A stretch of DNA of 64,000 nucleotides from Pandoraea sp. (GCA_031291335.1 JARLJF010000016.1:1-64000), one strand, 5' to 3'; positions 1-10,745 are shown, counted from the stretch's first letter. Notes: generated from the sequence alone by a model not told the origin. Made by a program: numbers and translations.

Positions 1-3000
1 CATCGGCGCGAGCGGATTGATCTTGCCGGTGATGTCGATCGGCGCATTGCGGTTGACCTTGCCTTGCAACGACACCTCGGCCGGCTCGGTCGTCGCTGTG
101 CCGAACGCACCGATATGCCCGCCGATACTCGTCAGATTGGCTGTGTAATTGGGCTTGACGAAGTTGTCGGTGAAGTTGATGTTCCCGCCTTGCAACGTAA
201 TACGTCCGATGTGGACGTCCGCAGGCAGTGCCTTGCCCGAACCGTAACCCGGGCCGCGCTGGGCCGTTGTCTCGCCCGGCTTCTGCTCCGTCTTCTCGAC
301 CTCTGTGGGCTGCCCGGCTTCTACGGCCGATGCGGCCGAATCGAGCGGCGGCTTGGCCGATGATCCGCCAAGCGGCACCCCTTCGTTCGCGCGCGTCAGC
401 GAGCGGGGTGCCGTTTCCTTGTTGCCGACCACATCGGCGAGATTCAACCGCCCATTGGGGTTGATGATCAAACGTGCGTAGAAGCGCGACAGCGAAATGC
501 TGCCCAACTGCACATTGGGCTTGCCGCTACCCACTGCCAGATTGATCTGCTGCACCGACAGCGCGTTCCAGCGCATGAAGTCGTCCGTCGATACCTTGTC
601 GAGCAGACGGACGTTGCCCAGTGTGGCATCGCCACGATACGTCGCCTGCGGGGTGTCGCCCTTCATGGCGAACGTGGCGCGACCGTTGCTGGAGAGCAGG
701 GCGCTCGCGATGCTCGCGTTCAGCTGGTCGCTCATGTAGGAGTCGAACGCTGCCAGATCGAGCTGTTGTGTCTTGATCTGGAGGTCGCCCGCGAGCGATT
801 GTGGCGTGATGTTGCCGGAGGCGTTCAGCGACCCCTTCTTGTTGAGCGTGCCCGTGACCTCCAACTGCAACGGCTTGCTCATGTCCTGCGAGGCGCCTCG
901 CACCTTCACGTTGAGCGGTGCGAACCTCGCATCGATCGGACGGCCTTTGACGGCGCGATCTTCGAACCCGATGCTCGCGTTATCCACCACCACCTGACCG
1001 ACCTTCCATTGCCAGCCGCCCGCACTTGCCTGCGATCCCGACGAGGCCGATGCCCTGGCCGACGACCGGCGGCCACGCTCTGTGCCGACGCGTGCGTTCA
1101 CGTCCTGGTCTTTGCTGCCGGCCGTCTTCGGCTGACCGTCGCCAGTCAGGGCGAGCAGGTTGATTTTGCCGTCCTTATCGCGCCGTGCCGAGACATCCAG
1201 TCCGCTGACAGTGACCGAATCGACGATGGCTTGCCGCGCGCCGAGATCGAAGCGTGAGAGTTTCGCCTCCGCCTTGGCGAGCTTGAGCGGCGCATCGCCC
1301 TTGCGACCGGTGAGCCACTCGACCTTCTCGAGCGTGGCGGTGGCCGGCGAGATCTGCACGTTCGGTTGCTTGTCGGGGGCAAAGGCCGCGTTGAACTTGG
1401 CCTGTGCGCCAACGGTACCGCTCTTCAGATCGCCGGCGAGCGCCCCTTGCGCGAAGGGCAGCAATGGCGCGAGGGCGATCGACTCGGCGTCGAGTTCGCC
1501 GCTCGCGTTGTACGCGTTCAGGCTGAACTGGCCGTGCGTCTTGAGCGAACCGCCGCTCTGAATGCCGATCGAGGCGTCATATGTCGCGGGGTCTTTGCCG
1601 AGCGTCGAGAATTGCTTCACGCCGATCTGGACGTTTTCCAGCGACACGCTCGCCGGTTTTGCTCCGCGTTCGTCGGTGAAGCGTACCTTGCCGTCCACGA
1701 GCGAGACGTCGCCGATCAGCAGATCGAGCGGAGTGGGCTGGGCAGCGGCTTGAGCTTTCGTTTGCGCGGCTTCAGCGGCCGACGCGGGGGATGCCGCTTG
1801 CGCGGTTTGTTGCGCCGGAACCTGCTGCGCGCCCTTGGCGGCTTCGTTCGCCTTTGGCGACGCCGCGGCCTGATCGACCGCCTTGCCTACCGCCTTGAGC
1901 ACCGGACGCTGCGGCAGCAGCGCCTTCTCGACGTTGAGCGAGCCGCCCTTTTCCAGCGTGATCTGCTGGTCGAGTCCGTCAATCCGCACGCTGTCGATGT
2001 GATAGACGTTGTTGAGCGGTTCGACCTTGCCCAGCTTCACGTCGACCTGTTTGACGGCGATGAGCGGCGAGCCGTCCGGCTCGACGACCTTGGCGTCGGA
2101 GAGGGCGGCCGTGCCGGTGAGCACTACGTGATTGCCATCCTTGTCACGCGTGAAGCGCAGCTTCAGATCGGTACTGATGGCAGCGCTCTTGATCTGCGCC
2201 GGTACCGTGACCGGCGAATACCCCAGGTACTTCGGCACGTCGAACCGGTCGAGCTTGATGTCGACCGTCGATTCCAGCGAATTGGCGAACGGCTTGGTCT
2301 GACCCGAGATATGCAGCGGCGAGCCATCGATCGACGCTTGCAACAGCGGCTGTACGAAGATGTCGGTGTCGGCCGGCAGATTCGCGATGAACGGCACGCC
2401 GACCTGCAGATTGTCGATAACGTGCTTTTCGTTCTGCACGGTGTCGTCGAAGCGGATCGTGCCGTTCTTGATCTGCACGTTATTCAGCGCAAAGCGCGCG
2501 GGCTTCGACGGCTCGGGTGAGGGCGGTCCGGACGTCGCGCGATCGATGATGTCCGAGAAGTTGAAGCGTTGCGGCGCGGTGCGCACGATGTTGACGACCG
2601 GCGTGTCGACGTAAAGCTCGTCGACGATCGGTGCCAAGCGGAACAGCGATCCCCAGGAAGCGTTCACGCGCAGCAGGCCAACGTCCACGAACGGTTGTCC
2701 GGGCGTCTTGTCGCCGATGTGGACCTGATGCAGGTCGAGGCGCAGCGTATAGGGGTTGAAGCTGACGTCACCCACGCTCACAGGCCGTTCCAGATAGGCT
2801 GAGAGCTTGTCGACGGCGTAATGCTTGAGGACGGCCGGTACCGTGAAATAGCTGACGACACCGAACACGGCGATGACGCCGACGGCCCATAGGCCGGTCT
2901 TGCGTGCACGACGTTGCACGTCAGGGTCGCGTCCGAGCACTTTTGCGCGGGCGAGGCCTTGTTGCAGGCGGTTGCCGCCTGAGGACGATGCAGAAGAGGG

Positions 3001-3027
3001 TTCGCGATCGTTCGCTTGCTTGGCCAT
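1..3027 (-). CDS. DUF748 / AsmA-like envelope protein (C-terminus cut by window edge)
   Basis: The frame is open from ATG at 3027 to the window edge: 1009 codons with no stop, so the C-terminus lies outside. The protein has a hydrophilic N-terminus, one membrane segment at about residues 45-63, then a very long periplasmic part. The stretch just after the membrane segment (RPVSVGDVSFNPYTLRL) is typical of DUF748 proteins, which belong to the AsmA-like superfamily linked to outer-membrane and envelope homeostasis. An Ala/Gln/Pro-rich low-complexity insert lies around residues 390-430. The start is preceded by a GGGAGAC-type ribosome site. The gene is downstream of gph on the same strand with a gap of about 117 bp. 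Family assignment is firm; the exact role is inferred. Confidence 0.85.
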   Translation of the reverse strand, partial: MAKQANDREPSSASSSGGNRLQQGLARAKVLGRDPDVQRRARKTGLWAVGVIAVFGVVSYFTVPAVLKHYAVDKLSAYLERPVSVGDVSFNPYTLRLDLHQVHIGDKTPGQPFVDVGLLRVNASWGSLFRLAPIVDELYVDTPVVNIVRTAPQRFNFSDIIDRATSGPPSPEPSKPARFALNNVQIKNGTIRFDDTVQNEKHVIDNLQVGVPFIANLPADTDIFVQPLLQASIDGSPLHISGQTKPFANSLESTVDIKLDRFDVPKYLGYSPVTVPAQIKSAAISTDLKLRFTRDKDGNHVVLTGTAALSDAKVVEPDGSPLIAVKQVDVKLGKVEPLNNVYHIDSVRIDGLDQQITLEKGGSLNVEKALLPQRPVLKAVGKAVDQAAASPKANEAAKGAQQVPAQQTAQAASPASAAEAAQTKAQAAAQPTPLDLLIGDVSLVDGKVRFTDERGAKPASVSLENVQIGVKQFSTLGKDPATYDASIGIQSGGSLKTHGQFSLNAYNASGELDAESIALAPLLPFAQGALAGDLKSGTVGAQAKFNAAFAPDKQPNVQISPATATLEKVEWLTGRKGDAPLKLAKAEAKLSRFDLGARQAIVDSVTVSGLDVSARRDKDGKINLLALTGDGQPKTAGSKDQDVNARVGTERGRRSSARASASSGSQASAGGWQWKVGQVVVDNASIGFEDRAVKGRPIDARFAPLNVKVRGASQDMSKPLQLEVTGTLNKKGSLNASGNITPQSLAGDLQIKTQQLDLAAFDSYMSDQLNASIASALLSSNGRATFAMKGDTPQATYRGDATLGNVRLLDKVSTDDFMRWNALSVQQINLAVGSGKPNVQLGSISLSRFYARLIINPNGRLNLADVVGNKETAPRSLTRANEGVPLGGSSAKPPLDSAASAVEAGQPTEVEKTEQKPGETTAQRGPGYGSGKALPADVHIGRITLQGGNINFTDNFVKPNYTANLTSIGGHIGAFGTATTEPAEVSLQGKVNRNAPIDITGKINPLAPM

Positions 3028-3144
3028 GCGGTCTCCCGTAAGTCGCCAGTGAAGCATGCGCCGCGCCACTGTTGCGCGGCGGGACAGATCCGGGATCGGC
3101 CGCTACGGCGGCGACCACGTCCCGGCAGGAAATGACCCGGCCGT

Positions 3145-3879
3145 TCAGGCCGACGACATCACCAGCGGGGCGATCGCACCCGCGCGTTCGACGACAGCGT
3201 CGGCCTGCCATTGGGCAGGGGCCAGCGTGTCGCCGCAATAACCGTAGGCTGCCGCGACGGTGGCCATCCCCGCCGCTTTACCCGCCTGAATGTCGCGCAG
3301 GTCGTCGCCGACATACACGATCTGCCCAGGCGCGACGCCGATGCACTCGGCTGCGTACAACAGGGGCGCAGGGTGCGGCTTGCTGTGGGGCGTCGTGTCT
3401 CCCGACACTACGCAGGCGGCGCCGTCGGCAAGCCCGAGCAGCTTGACGAGCGGATTGGTCAGGCGCGCAGCCTTATTGGTCACAATGCCCCATGGCATGC
3501 CACGCTCGGCCAACGCCGCAAGCAGCGCCGGAATGCCCTCGAACAGACGACTCTCTACGCACAAGGCGGCTTCGTAATTGGCGAGAAACGCATCGCGAAG
3601 CGAAGGGAACGCCGCATCGTCGGGACCAATGCCGAACGCGCCGCCGATCAACCCGCGTGCGCCGTGGGAAGCCTGCAAGCGCAGCGTCTCGTAGGGGCCG
3701 GGCGGCAGGCCGCGGTCGGTGCGCACCTTGTTGACCGCAGCGACGAGATCCGGTGCCGTGTCGGCCAGCGTGCCGTCCAGATCGAACAGGACAGCACGCA
3801 CGCTGCCATTGAGCAGTTGCGGTGCGGCACCGAGGGAGGAAGGGGGCACTCCGGCCGGGGGCTCGAACATATCAGGCAT
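3145..3879 (-). CDS. gph: Phosphoglycolate phosphatase (HAD family)
   Basis: Predicted to hydrolyse 2-phosphoglycolate to glycolate, disposing of a product of DNA 3'-end repair. It is a 244-residue HAD hydrolase. Motif I DLDGT is at residues 33-37, with Asp33 as predicted nucleophile and Asp35 as acid/base. A motif III lysine lies in HSKPHPAP and motif IV in YVGDDLRD. Length fits Gph. The first ATG overlaps the end of ubiG by 8 bp, so the two are translationally coupled; an in-frame ATG three codons later is an alternative start. The ubiG-gph pairing is common in beta- and gammaproteobacteria and supports the name over a generic HAD phosphatase. Confidence 0.9.
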   Translation of the reverse strand: MPDMFEPPAGVPPSSLGAAPQLLNGSVRAVLFDLDGTLADTAPDLVAAVNKVRTDRGLPPGPYETLRLQASHGARGLIGGAFGIGPDDAAFPSLRDAFLANYEAALCVESRLFEGIPALLAALAERGMPWGIVTNKAARLTNPLVKLLGLADGAACVVSGDTTPHSKPHPAPLLYAAECIGVAPGQIVYVGDDLRDIQAGKAAGMATVAAAYGYCGDTLAPAQWQADAVVERAGAIAPLVMSSA

Positions 3880-4567
3880 CGCGCGTGCACGCGATCATGT
3901 AGTTGACGTCAGTGTCGCGATTGATCGCGTAACGCTTGCTCAGCGGGTTGTACGTCATGCCACGTAGGTCACGTACCGTCAGGCCACTGGCGCGGGCAAA
4001 CGACGCGAGTTCCGAGGGGCGGATGAACTTGGCGTAATCGTGCGTGCCGCGCGGCAGCATGCGCAACACGTACTCGGCACCGACCACTGCCAGCAGCCAG
4101 GCTTTCGGCTTGCGGTTGAGCGTTGAGAAGAAAACGTGGCCGCCCGGTTTGACGAGCGTTGCACAGGCCGCGACGATCGACGCCGGCGACGGCACGTGTT
4201 CGAGCATTTCCATGCAGGTCACCACGTCATACGTTCCTGCGTCGCGGGCGGCAAGCGCCTCGGCGGAGATTTCCTCGTAGTCGATGGAGAGGCCGGCTTC
4301 GAGGCTGTGCAAATCGGCCACGCCGAGTGCCTTCTTCGACAGGTCGATCCCTTTGACGCTTGCGCCCTGGCGAGCCATCGATTCGGAGAGGATGCCGCCA
4401 CCGCAGCCAATATCCAGCACGCGCTTGCCCTGCAATTGCACATGCTGCTCGATCCAGTCGAGGCGCAGCGGGTTGATCTCATGCAGCGGCTTGAATTCGC
4501 TGTGCGGATCCCACCAAAGGTGGGCCAGTTCACTGAATTTATTGAGTTCTTGCGGGTCGGCGTTCAT
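3872..4567 (-). CDS. ubiG: Ubiquinone biosynthesis O-methyltransferase
   Basis: SAM-dependent methyltransferase that performs both O-methylations of ubiquinone synthesis. From ATG at 4567 it is 231 residues, the usual UbiG length. SAM-binding motif [10 protein letters not shown], is at residues 50-58, and the N-terminal [20 protein letters not shown] segment is characteristic of UbiG. The frame stays open upstream to about 4903, but that extension has no family similarity and would be abnormally long, so I chose 4567. The ribosome site is weak (AAGAG about 12 bases upstream). First gene of a ubiG-gph unit; a TATACT element at 4670-4675 (minus) is a possible -10. Confidence 0.93.
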   Translation of the reverse strand: MNADPQELNKFSELAHLWWDPHSEFKPLHEINPLRLDWIEQHVQLQGKRVLDIGCGGGILSESMARQGASVKGIDLSKKALGVADLHSLEAGLSIDYEEISAEALAARDAGTYDVVTCMEMLEHVPSPASIVAACATLVKPGGHVFFSTLNRKPKAWLLAVVGAEYVLRMLPRGTHDYAKFIRPSELASFARASGLTVRDLRGMTYNPLSKRYAINRDTDVNYMIACTRDA

Positions 4568-5014
4568 CACTTGCTCTTGGACATTGACGGCTTGGGGCAG
4601 GCAGGATGCTGCGCGGCAGCGCGTGCCTGTGTACCGGGGGCGACCGGCGGGCGCCGTCGAGATTGGGCAAGTATAACGAAGTGAGTGTGCCCATGTCCAA
4701 AGCGCGAGGCGTGGCGCGGGCCAGCAGCCGATTCGTCGGCGAGGCGACGTCAGTAAAACAGACGTTTGGAATCCGCAGAAAATGCCCCGCACACTTGCAT
4801 GGCGCGAGCATGGCAGCCCGCTGTCTGTACGGTGGCAAAGCCTTGTATAGGCAGGGAAAATGCCGACTGCGAGCCCTGCGCAGATGCGACACACTCGGGG
4901 CACGTCCCGCTTTAAGACCGGGATGATATTGCGTTTGTCGCAGCGTCAGACGGCGCAGGCCGCCACCGCGACAGACCCCCGGCCATTCTGGATCGGACTC
5001 CCCAGGGAGGCGTC
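4568..5014. other. 447-bp divergent intergenic region, no gene seen
   Basis: Lies between divergent ubiG (minus) and the RND adaptor gene (plus). I see no convincing coding frame. A possible minus-strand -10 (TATACT, 4670-4675) sits about 100 bp before ubiG. The plus-strand gene has a good ribosome site (GGGAGG, ending about 7 bases before its ATG). The 9-mer GAAAATGCC occurs twice (near 4777 and 4858), probably by chance. No regulator gene for the efflux pump is encoded here or next to it. Confidence 0.5.
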
Positions 5015-6313
5015 ATGACGCAACCCCCGGCGCACGACAATCCCGGCTCCGCGCCTGCCGACTCGCGCAGGCCCGGCGCGTCGCGTCGCTGGCGCTGGAT
5101 CGCGCTCGCCGCGTTGGTCATCGTTGCGCTGCTGGTCTGGCGCTGGATCGCCCATCGCGCCCCGCCTCCAGCGCCCCCCCCGCCACCCATCGCCGTTGTC
5201 TCGACCGTTGTTGCGTCAGCGGATCTGCCGCGCTATGTCATCGGCATCGGCACCGTGCAGGCGACGACGTCCGTTACGGTGCGCGCGCGTGTCGACGGCC
5301 AGATCGAGCGAGTGGCGTTCTCCGAAGGACGGGATGTGAAGGCGGGCGATCTGCTCGTGCAAATCGACGCGAGGCCCTACCGGGCGCAACTCGAACAAGC
5401 ACGCGCCACGAAGGCGCGTGATGTCGCGCAGCTTCTCAACGCGCGTGTCGATCTGAAGCGCTATCAGACGCTGGCGGCACAAGGCGCGTCACCCCAACAA
5501 CAGTCGGATACGCAGGCAGCGCTCGTCAAACAGCTCGAAGCTGCCGTACTGACCGATCAGGCGCAAATCGACTATGCGGCGGTACAACTCGACTACACGT
5601 CGATCCGGTCCCCCATCGATGGCCGTACCGGCGTGCGGTTGATTGACGTCGGCAACATCGTGCATGCGGCCGATGCAAACGGCATTGTCGTCGTGAATCA
5701 GATCGATCCGATCACGGTGCTGTTTACCTTGCCGGAGGAATCGGTCGGCGCGGTGAATGCCGCGATGCAAACGGTGGGCAATGCCGGATTGGTGGTGGAC
5801 GCCTACGCTCGAAACGGCGGCGCGAAGTTGGCGTCAGGCAAGCTCACGCTCATCAATAATCAGATCGACAACACGAGCGGTACGGTGCAGCTCAAGGCGA
5901 CGTTCGCGAATGCCAACCATCGGCTATGGCCCGGTCAGTATGTCAATGCGCGGCTCACGCTCGGGGTGATGAAGCAAGCCATCGCGCTCGACGCGTCAGT
6001 GGTGCAGAACGGACCGAACGGAACCTTCGTCTACGTGGTGAACGGGCAGGGCAAAGCGGCGGTCCAGGCTGTGAAGGTCGGCGTCACGCAGGGCAATCGG
6101 GCGATTATCGAGAGTGGCCTGTCCGCGGGCACGCGCGTGGTTGTCGACGGACAGCTCAAGCTGCGTCCCGGGGTATCGGTTGTGGAGGCACGCAACGGGT
6201 CGGGCAACGGGGCGGGTTCGGCCCGGGCAACGACCCCGGGGGCCGCGTCGACCCCGCTATCGGCCTCGTCGGCTGGCGCTCCGGCCGGGGCGTCAGGTCC
6301 CGCGGGCCAGTAG
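5015..6313 (+). CDS. RND efflux periplasmic adaptor subunit (MdtA-like, HlyD family)
   Basis: Membrane-fusion protein that would link the inner-membrane RND pump encoded just downstream to an outer-membrane channel. 432 residues: a short Arg-rich cytoplasmic start, one membrane anchor at about residues 29-45, a Pro-rich linker, then lipoyl/barrel-sandwich, coiled-coil hairpin and beta-barrel regions. The segment LDYTSIRSPIDGRTGVR is typical of MdtA/AcrA-type adaptors. The last ~40 residues are Gly/Ala/Ser-rich and probably disordered. No lipobox is present, so anchoring is by the N-terminal helix. Stop is 29 bp before the pump start. Substrate cannot be read from sequence. Confidence 0.9.
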   Translation: MTQPPAHDNPGSAPADSRRPGASRRWRWIALAALVIVALLVWRWIAHRAPPPAPPPPPIAVVSTVVASADLPRYVIGIGTVQATTSVTVRARVDGQIERVAFSEGRDVKAGDLLVQIDARPYRAQLEQARATKARDVAQLLNARVDLKRYQTLAAQGASPQQQSDTQAALVKQLEAAVLTDQAQIDYAAVQLDYTSIRSPIDGRTGVRLIDVGNIVHAADANGIVVVNQIDPITVLFTLPEESVGAVNAAMQTVGNAGLVVDAYARNGGAKLASGKLTLINNQIDNTSGTVQLKATFANANHRLWPGQYVNARLTLGVMKQAIALDASVVQNGPNGTFVYVVNGQGKAAVQAVKVGVTQGNRAIIESGLSAGTRVVVDGQLKLRPGVSVVEARNGSGNGAGSARATTPGAASTPLSASSAGAPAGASGPAGQ

Positions 6314-6342
6314 CGCGCTCGCCGACCTCAACCTACCCGCCC

Positions 6343-9300
6343 ATGTCCATCTCCGCCGCATTCATCAAACGGCCCATTGGCACTTCGCTGCTTGCCGCTG
6401 CGTTATTTCTGGTCGGTGTCGCAGCGTGGCCGCTGCTGCCGGTCGCGCCGTTGCCGCAGGTCGATTTCCCGACGATCCAGGTATCTGTCACGCTGCCCGG
6501 CGCAGACCCTTCGACGATGGCGTCGAACGTGGCCACGCCGCTCGAGCGACAGTTCTCGCTGATTGCGGGCCTCACGCAGATGACGTCGACCAGTGCGCTT
6601 GGCTCCACGTCGATCACGTTGCAGTTCGACTTGAATCGCAATATCGATGCGGCCGCGGTCGACGTACAGGCCGCCATCAATGCCGCAGGCGGCCAGTTGC
6701 CGAACAACCTGCCGAGTCCACCGACGTACCGCAAGATCAATCCGGCCGACTCACCGATCCTGCTGATGGCCGTCAAGTCGGACACGTTGCCGCTCACGGT
6801 CGTCAACGACTACGCCGACAATGTGCTCGCACAGCAGATCTCGCAGATCGACGGCGTGGGCTTGGTGAACATCGGAGGCGTGCAGAAGCCTGCCATCCGC
6901 ATTCAACTCGACCCGGACAAGGTGGCCGCGCTAGGGCTCGATCTGGAGAGCGTGCGAGGCGCGCTCGTCAATGCGACGGTCAATGCACCCAAGGGGAGTT
7001 TCGACGGGCCGCGCCAGAGTGTGACGGTCTACGACAACGGCCAGTTGCTGGACCCCGTGCTTTGGAACGACGTGATCGTCGCTTATCGGGGCGGGGCGCC
7101 GGTACGGGTACGCGATTTGGGGCAAGCGGTGGCCGGGCCGGAAAATACGCGATTCGCGGGCTGGGCATTCCGCGGGGCCGCCATGCCGCAGAGCGAGCCG
7201 CTCAAGAGCGGGCGTTCGGTGTTCCTGGCGGTGACGAAGCAACCCGGGGCCAACGTTATTGCTACGGTCGAGCGCATCAAGGCGGCGCTGCCGCGCTTGC
7301 AAGCATCGATACCTCCGGCTGTCGAGGTGAGCATTCTTACTGACAGAACGCAGACGATCCGGGCGTCGGTGGAGGACGTCGAGTTCACACTGGTGCTGAC
7401 CGGCGTGCTGGTGGTGCTGGTGATCTTCCTGTTTCTGCGCAACTTGCCGGCAACGCTGATCCCGGCGGTGACGGTGCCGCTCGCCATGATGGGGACCGCC
7501 GCCTTGATGTACATGGTCGGCTTCAGTCTCGACAACCTGTCGCTCATGGCGCTCACGATCTCCGTGGGCTTCGTCGTCGACGACGCCATCGTGATGCTCG
7601 AGAACATTTACCGTCACGTGGAAGACGGCATGGCACCGATGGAGGCGGCGTATCGTGGGGCGGCCGAAATCGGTTTCACCATCGTGTCGATCTCGGTGTC
7701 GCTCGTTGCCGTTTTCATTCCGTTGCTGCTGATGAGCGGGATCGTGGGACGACTCTTCCGAGAGTTCGCCATTACCGTGACGCTGACCATCGCCATCTCG
7801 GTGATCGTGTCACTGACGCTCACGCCGATGCTGTGTTCGCGGTTTCTGCGTCATACGCCGCCCGAGCAGCACGGCCGCGTCTATCGCTGGTTTGAGGCGG
7901 GATTCGATCATATGCAGAGCGGCTATCGACGCGGCTTGCATGTGGTGTTGGAGCATCAGTTTGCAACGCTGCTGGTGTTCCTTGCGACGCTCGCACTCAC
8001 GGCCGTGCTCTATATCGTGATTCCGAAGGGCTTCTTTCCGCAGCAAGACACGGGGTTCGTATTCGGGTTCGCGGAATCCGCACAAGATACGTCGTTCGCG
8101 TTGATGAGCGAGCGCGTGGTTCGTGTGGCCGATGTCGTGCGCCAGGACCCCGATGTCCTGAGCTTTGTCGCGAACACGGGCAATAACACCGCCAATACCG
8201 CCAACTTCTATATCAATCTCAAACCCAAAGCGGCGGGACGCGAGCTCTCTGCGGATCAGGTCATCGCGCGATTGCGACCGAAGCTCGCGCAGCTCGAGGG
8301 CATTAACCTGTTCCTGCAGGCCGGACAGGACATCAACGTCGGTGGGCGTCTCGCGCGTACGCAGTACCAGTACACGCTGACCGACGCCGACATTAACGAA
8401 CTCAATCACTGGGCGCCCCTGCTGCTCGAACGGCTGCGTCGGTTGCCGCAACTCACGGACCTTGCGACCGACCAGCAGAGTAATGCCGCCACAGCAACGC
8501 TCACCATCGACCGTGACCGGGCGTCGAGCTTCGGCATTTCGCCTGCGCTCATCGAGGCCACCCTGTACAACGCCATTGGGCAGCGACAGATTGCGCAGTA
8601 CTTCACCCAGATCAACAGCTACCACGTGATCATGGAGGTCACGCCGGCCTTGCAGGCCGATCCGGCGCTGCTCGACAAGCTCTATCTGATGTCGCCGACG
8701 ACGGGCAATCGGGTGCCGCTCTCTGCGTTTGTCCGCGTTGATCGTAGCAAGACCAACTACCTGCTTATCAGCCACCAGAGCCAGTTCCCGGCGGTCACGC
8801 TGTCGTTCAATCTCGCGCCGGGCGTGTCGCTTGGCGAGGCGGTCGATGCGATTCGCAGCACGCAGGCGCAGATGAATCTCCCGCTCTCGCTCAACGGTAA
8901 TTTCCAGGGAACGGCGCAGGCGTTCCGCGATTCGCTGTCGACGCAGCCGTACCTCATTCTGGCGGCGCTGGTGGCCGTGTATATCGTGCTCGGCTTGCTC
9001 TACGAGAGTTATATCCATCCGCTTACGATCCTGTCGACCCTGCCGTCCGCCGGGGTTGGTGCGCTGCTGATTCTGATGCTTGCGGGGCAGGATCTGAGCG
9101 TGATTGCCCTGATCGGCATCATCTTGCTGATCGGGATCGTGAAGAAGAACGGGATCATGATGGTCGACTTTGCGCTCACGGCTGAACGCGATCAGGGGTT
9201 GTCGCCGCAGGAGTCGATCTATCAGGCATGTTTGCTGCGTTTTCGGCCGATCATGATGACGACGATGTGTGCGCTGCTTGCGGGGTTGCCGTTGATGCTC

Positions 9301-9486
9301 GGCACGGGGGCGGGGTCGGAGTTACGGCGTCCGCTCGGGTACGCAATGGTCGGCGGGTTGGTGCTGTCGCAAGCACTTACGCTGTTTACGACCCCAGTCA
9401 TCTATCTCTATCTCGACCGGGCCAGCCTCTGGTTCCGAGACCGTAAAGCGCGTAGGGAGCAGCGGAAGACAGAGGCGCCAGAATGA
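6343..9486 (+). CDS. RND efflux transporter permease (MdtB/MdtC-like, HAE1 type)
   Basis: Proton-driven multidrug pump of the inner membrane. 1047 residues from the ATG that begins MSISAAFIKRPIGTSLL, the standard N-terminus of this family; the frame is open farther upstream but overlaps the adaptor gene. Proton-relay residues are present: Asp413-Asp414 in TM4 (GFVVDDAIVMLENI) and Lys935 in TM10 (GIVKKNGIMMVDFA). In E. coli MdtB and MdtC work as a heteromeric pump; here there is only one pump gene and no outer-membrane factor next to it, so it may be homotrimeric and borrow a TolC-like channel from elsewhere. Confidence 0.92.
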   Translation: MSISAAFIKRPIGTSLLAAALFLVGVAAWPLLPVAPLPQVDFPTIQVSVTLPGADPSTMASNVATPLERQFSLIAGLTQMTSTSALGSTSITLQFDLNRNIDAAAVDVQAAINAAGGQLPNNLPSPPTYRKINPADSPILLMAVKSDTLPLTVVNDYADNVLAQQISQIDGVGLVNIGGVQKPAIRIQLDPDKVAALGLDLESVRGALVNATVNAPKGSFDGPRQSVTVYDNGQLLDPVLWNDVIVAYRGGAPVRVRDLGQAVAGPENTRFAGWAFRGAAMPQSEPLKSGRSVFLAVTKQPGANVIATVERIKAALPRLQASIPPAVEVSILTDRTQTIRASVEDVEFTLVLTGVLVVLVIFLFLRNLPATLIPAVTVPLAMMGTAALMYMVGFSLDNLSLMALTISVGFVVDDAIVMLENIYRHVEDGMAPMEAAYRGAAEIGFTIVSISVSLVAVFIPLLLMSGIVGRLFREFAITVTLTIAISVIVSLTLTPMLCSRFLRHTPPEQHGRVYRWFEAGFDHMQSGYRRGLHVVLEHQFATLLVFLATLALTAVLYIVIPKGFFPQQDTGFVFGFAESAQDTSFALMSERVVRVADVVRQDPDVLSFVANTGNNTANTANFYINLKPKAAGRELSADQVIARLRPKLAQLEGINLFLQAGQDINVGGRLARTQYQYTLTDADINELNHWAPLLLERLRRLPQLTDLATDQQSNAATATLTIDRDRASSFGISPALIEATLYNAIGQRQIAQYFTQINSYHVIMEVTPALQADPALLDKLYLMSPTTGNRVPLSAFVRVDRSKTNYLLISHQSQFPAVTLSFNLAPGVSLGEAVDAIRSTQAQMNLPLSLNGNFQGTAQAFRDSLSTQPYLILAALVAVYIVLGLLYESYIHPLTILSTLPSAGVGALLILMLAGQDLSVIALIGIILLIGIVKKNGIMMVDFALTAERDQGLSPQESIYQACLLRFRPIMMTTMCALLAGLPLMLGTGAGSELRRPLGYAMVGGLVLSQALTLFTTPVIYLYLDRASLWFRDRKARREQRKTEAPE

Positions 9487-9541
9487 AGTGAACGAGGCGC
9501 CGGGGGGATGGCATCCGGCGCCTCGCCAACGTCCCGCGGGA

Positions 9542-10675
9542 TTAAGCTGCGGCCGGCAAATCGGCCAATACGGCATGCGGGTCGTGATAGGGCAGACCCA
9601 ATGCGTCAGCAACGCCTCGGTTGGTCACCATCCCGCGCGCCACGTTAAGCCCGGCGAGCAGGTGCGGATCGGCACGCATGGCGGCGACCGGTCCGTGATC
9701 GGCCAATTGCAAAATGAACGGCAGCGTCACGTTATTGAGCGCGAACGTTGACGTGCGCGGCACACCGCCCGGCATATTGGCCACGCAGTAATGCACAACG
9801 CCTTCCACGACATACACCGGATCGGCATGCGTGGTCGCGTGCGATGTCTCGCAGCAACCGCCCTGATCGATGGCCACGTCGACGATTACGGCGCCCTTGC
9901 GCATCAGTCCGAGCATTGCTCGGGTGATGAGTTTGGGTGCCGCCGCGCCCGGAATGAGCACGCCACCGATGACAAGATCGGCCTCGCGCAAATGGGTTTC
10001 GATGGCATGCTGCGTCGAGTAGACGGTCTGCACCCGGCCACCGAACTGCGCATTAATGCGGCGCAACGCGTCGACCGATTTATCGATGACCGTGACCTGT
10101 GCGCCGATGCCCATGGCGACGGTGGCTGCATTGGTGCCGACGACACCTCCGCCCAGGATCACGACTTTGCCAGCCTCCACGCCCGGCACACCCGAGAGCA
10201 GAAGCCCCAGTCCGCCATGTGTCTTTTCCAGTGCGGTTGCCCCGGCCTGAATCGACATGCGTCCCGCGACCTCGGACATGGGCGCAAGCAGCGGCAAGCC
10301 GCCATTCGCGGACGTTACCGTTTCATACGCGATGCACGTGGCACCGCTTTTGATCAGATCTCGGGTCTGGTCGGGATCGGGGGCGAGATGGAGATACGTG
10401 AAGAGCGTGTGATGGGGACGTAGCCGGGCGCGCTCGACGGCCTGAGGCTCCTTGACCTTGACGATTAGCTCGGCGCGGTCGAACACGTCGACAGCATTGG
10501 CGGCAATGCGCGCTCCGGCGGCAGCGTAGATCGTGTCATCCATGCCGATGCCTTCTCCGGCTCGTGTCTCGATCCACACTTCGTGCCCGCGTGCCACCAC
10601 TTCGCGTACGGCTGCGGGCGTCATGCCTACGCGATATTCGTGGTTCTTGATCTCCTTCGGTACACCGATTTTCAT
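9542..10675 (-). CDS. ald: Alanine dehydrogenase
   Basis: NAD-dependent oxidative deamination of L-alanine to pyruvate and ammonium, reversible. 377 residues from ATG at 10675, which begins [18 protein letters not shown] and is preceded by a strong AAGGAGA site; an upstream open extension lacks homology. Family landmarks: VKVKEP (residues 72-77, substrate-binding Lys), His96 in FTYLHLA, and the NAD Rossmann motif [13 protein letters not shown] near residue 170. Located downstream of dadA on the same strand, with a terminator between, so it is probably transcribed from its own promoter. With dadA it would handle both enantiomers of alanine. Confidence 0.93.
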   Translation of the reverse strand: MKIGVPKEIKNHEYRVGMTPAAVREVVARGHEVWIETRAGEGIGMDDTIYAAAGARIAANAVDVFDRAELIVKVKEPQAVERARLRPHHTLFTYLHLAPDPDQTRDLIKSGATCIAYETVTSANGGLPLLAPMSEVAGRMSIQAGATALEKTHGGLGLLLSGVPGVEAGKVVILGGGVVGTNAATVAMGIGAQVTVIDKSVDALRRINAQFGGRVQTVYSTQHAIETHLREADLVIGGVLIPGAAAPKLITRAMLGLMRKGAVIVDVAIDQGGCCETSHATTHADPVYVVEGVVHYCVANMPGGVPRTSTFALNNVTLPFILQLADHGPVAAMRADPHLLAGLNVARGMVTNRGVADALGLPYHDPHAVLADLPAAA

Positions 10676-10745
10676 GATGCGTCTCCTTTCTTGTGATGTG
10701 ACAACAAAAAGCGGGTACTTCTCATGCAAATCTTCTGGCGGCCCA

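Noticed and set aside
1366-2520. 384-codon plus-strand open frame opposite the DUF748 gene
   Set aside because: Arg-rich and without recognisable domains; the minus strand frame continues uninterrupted through the whole region with DUF748 features.
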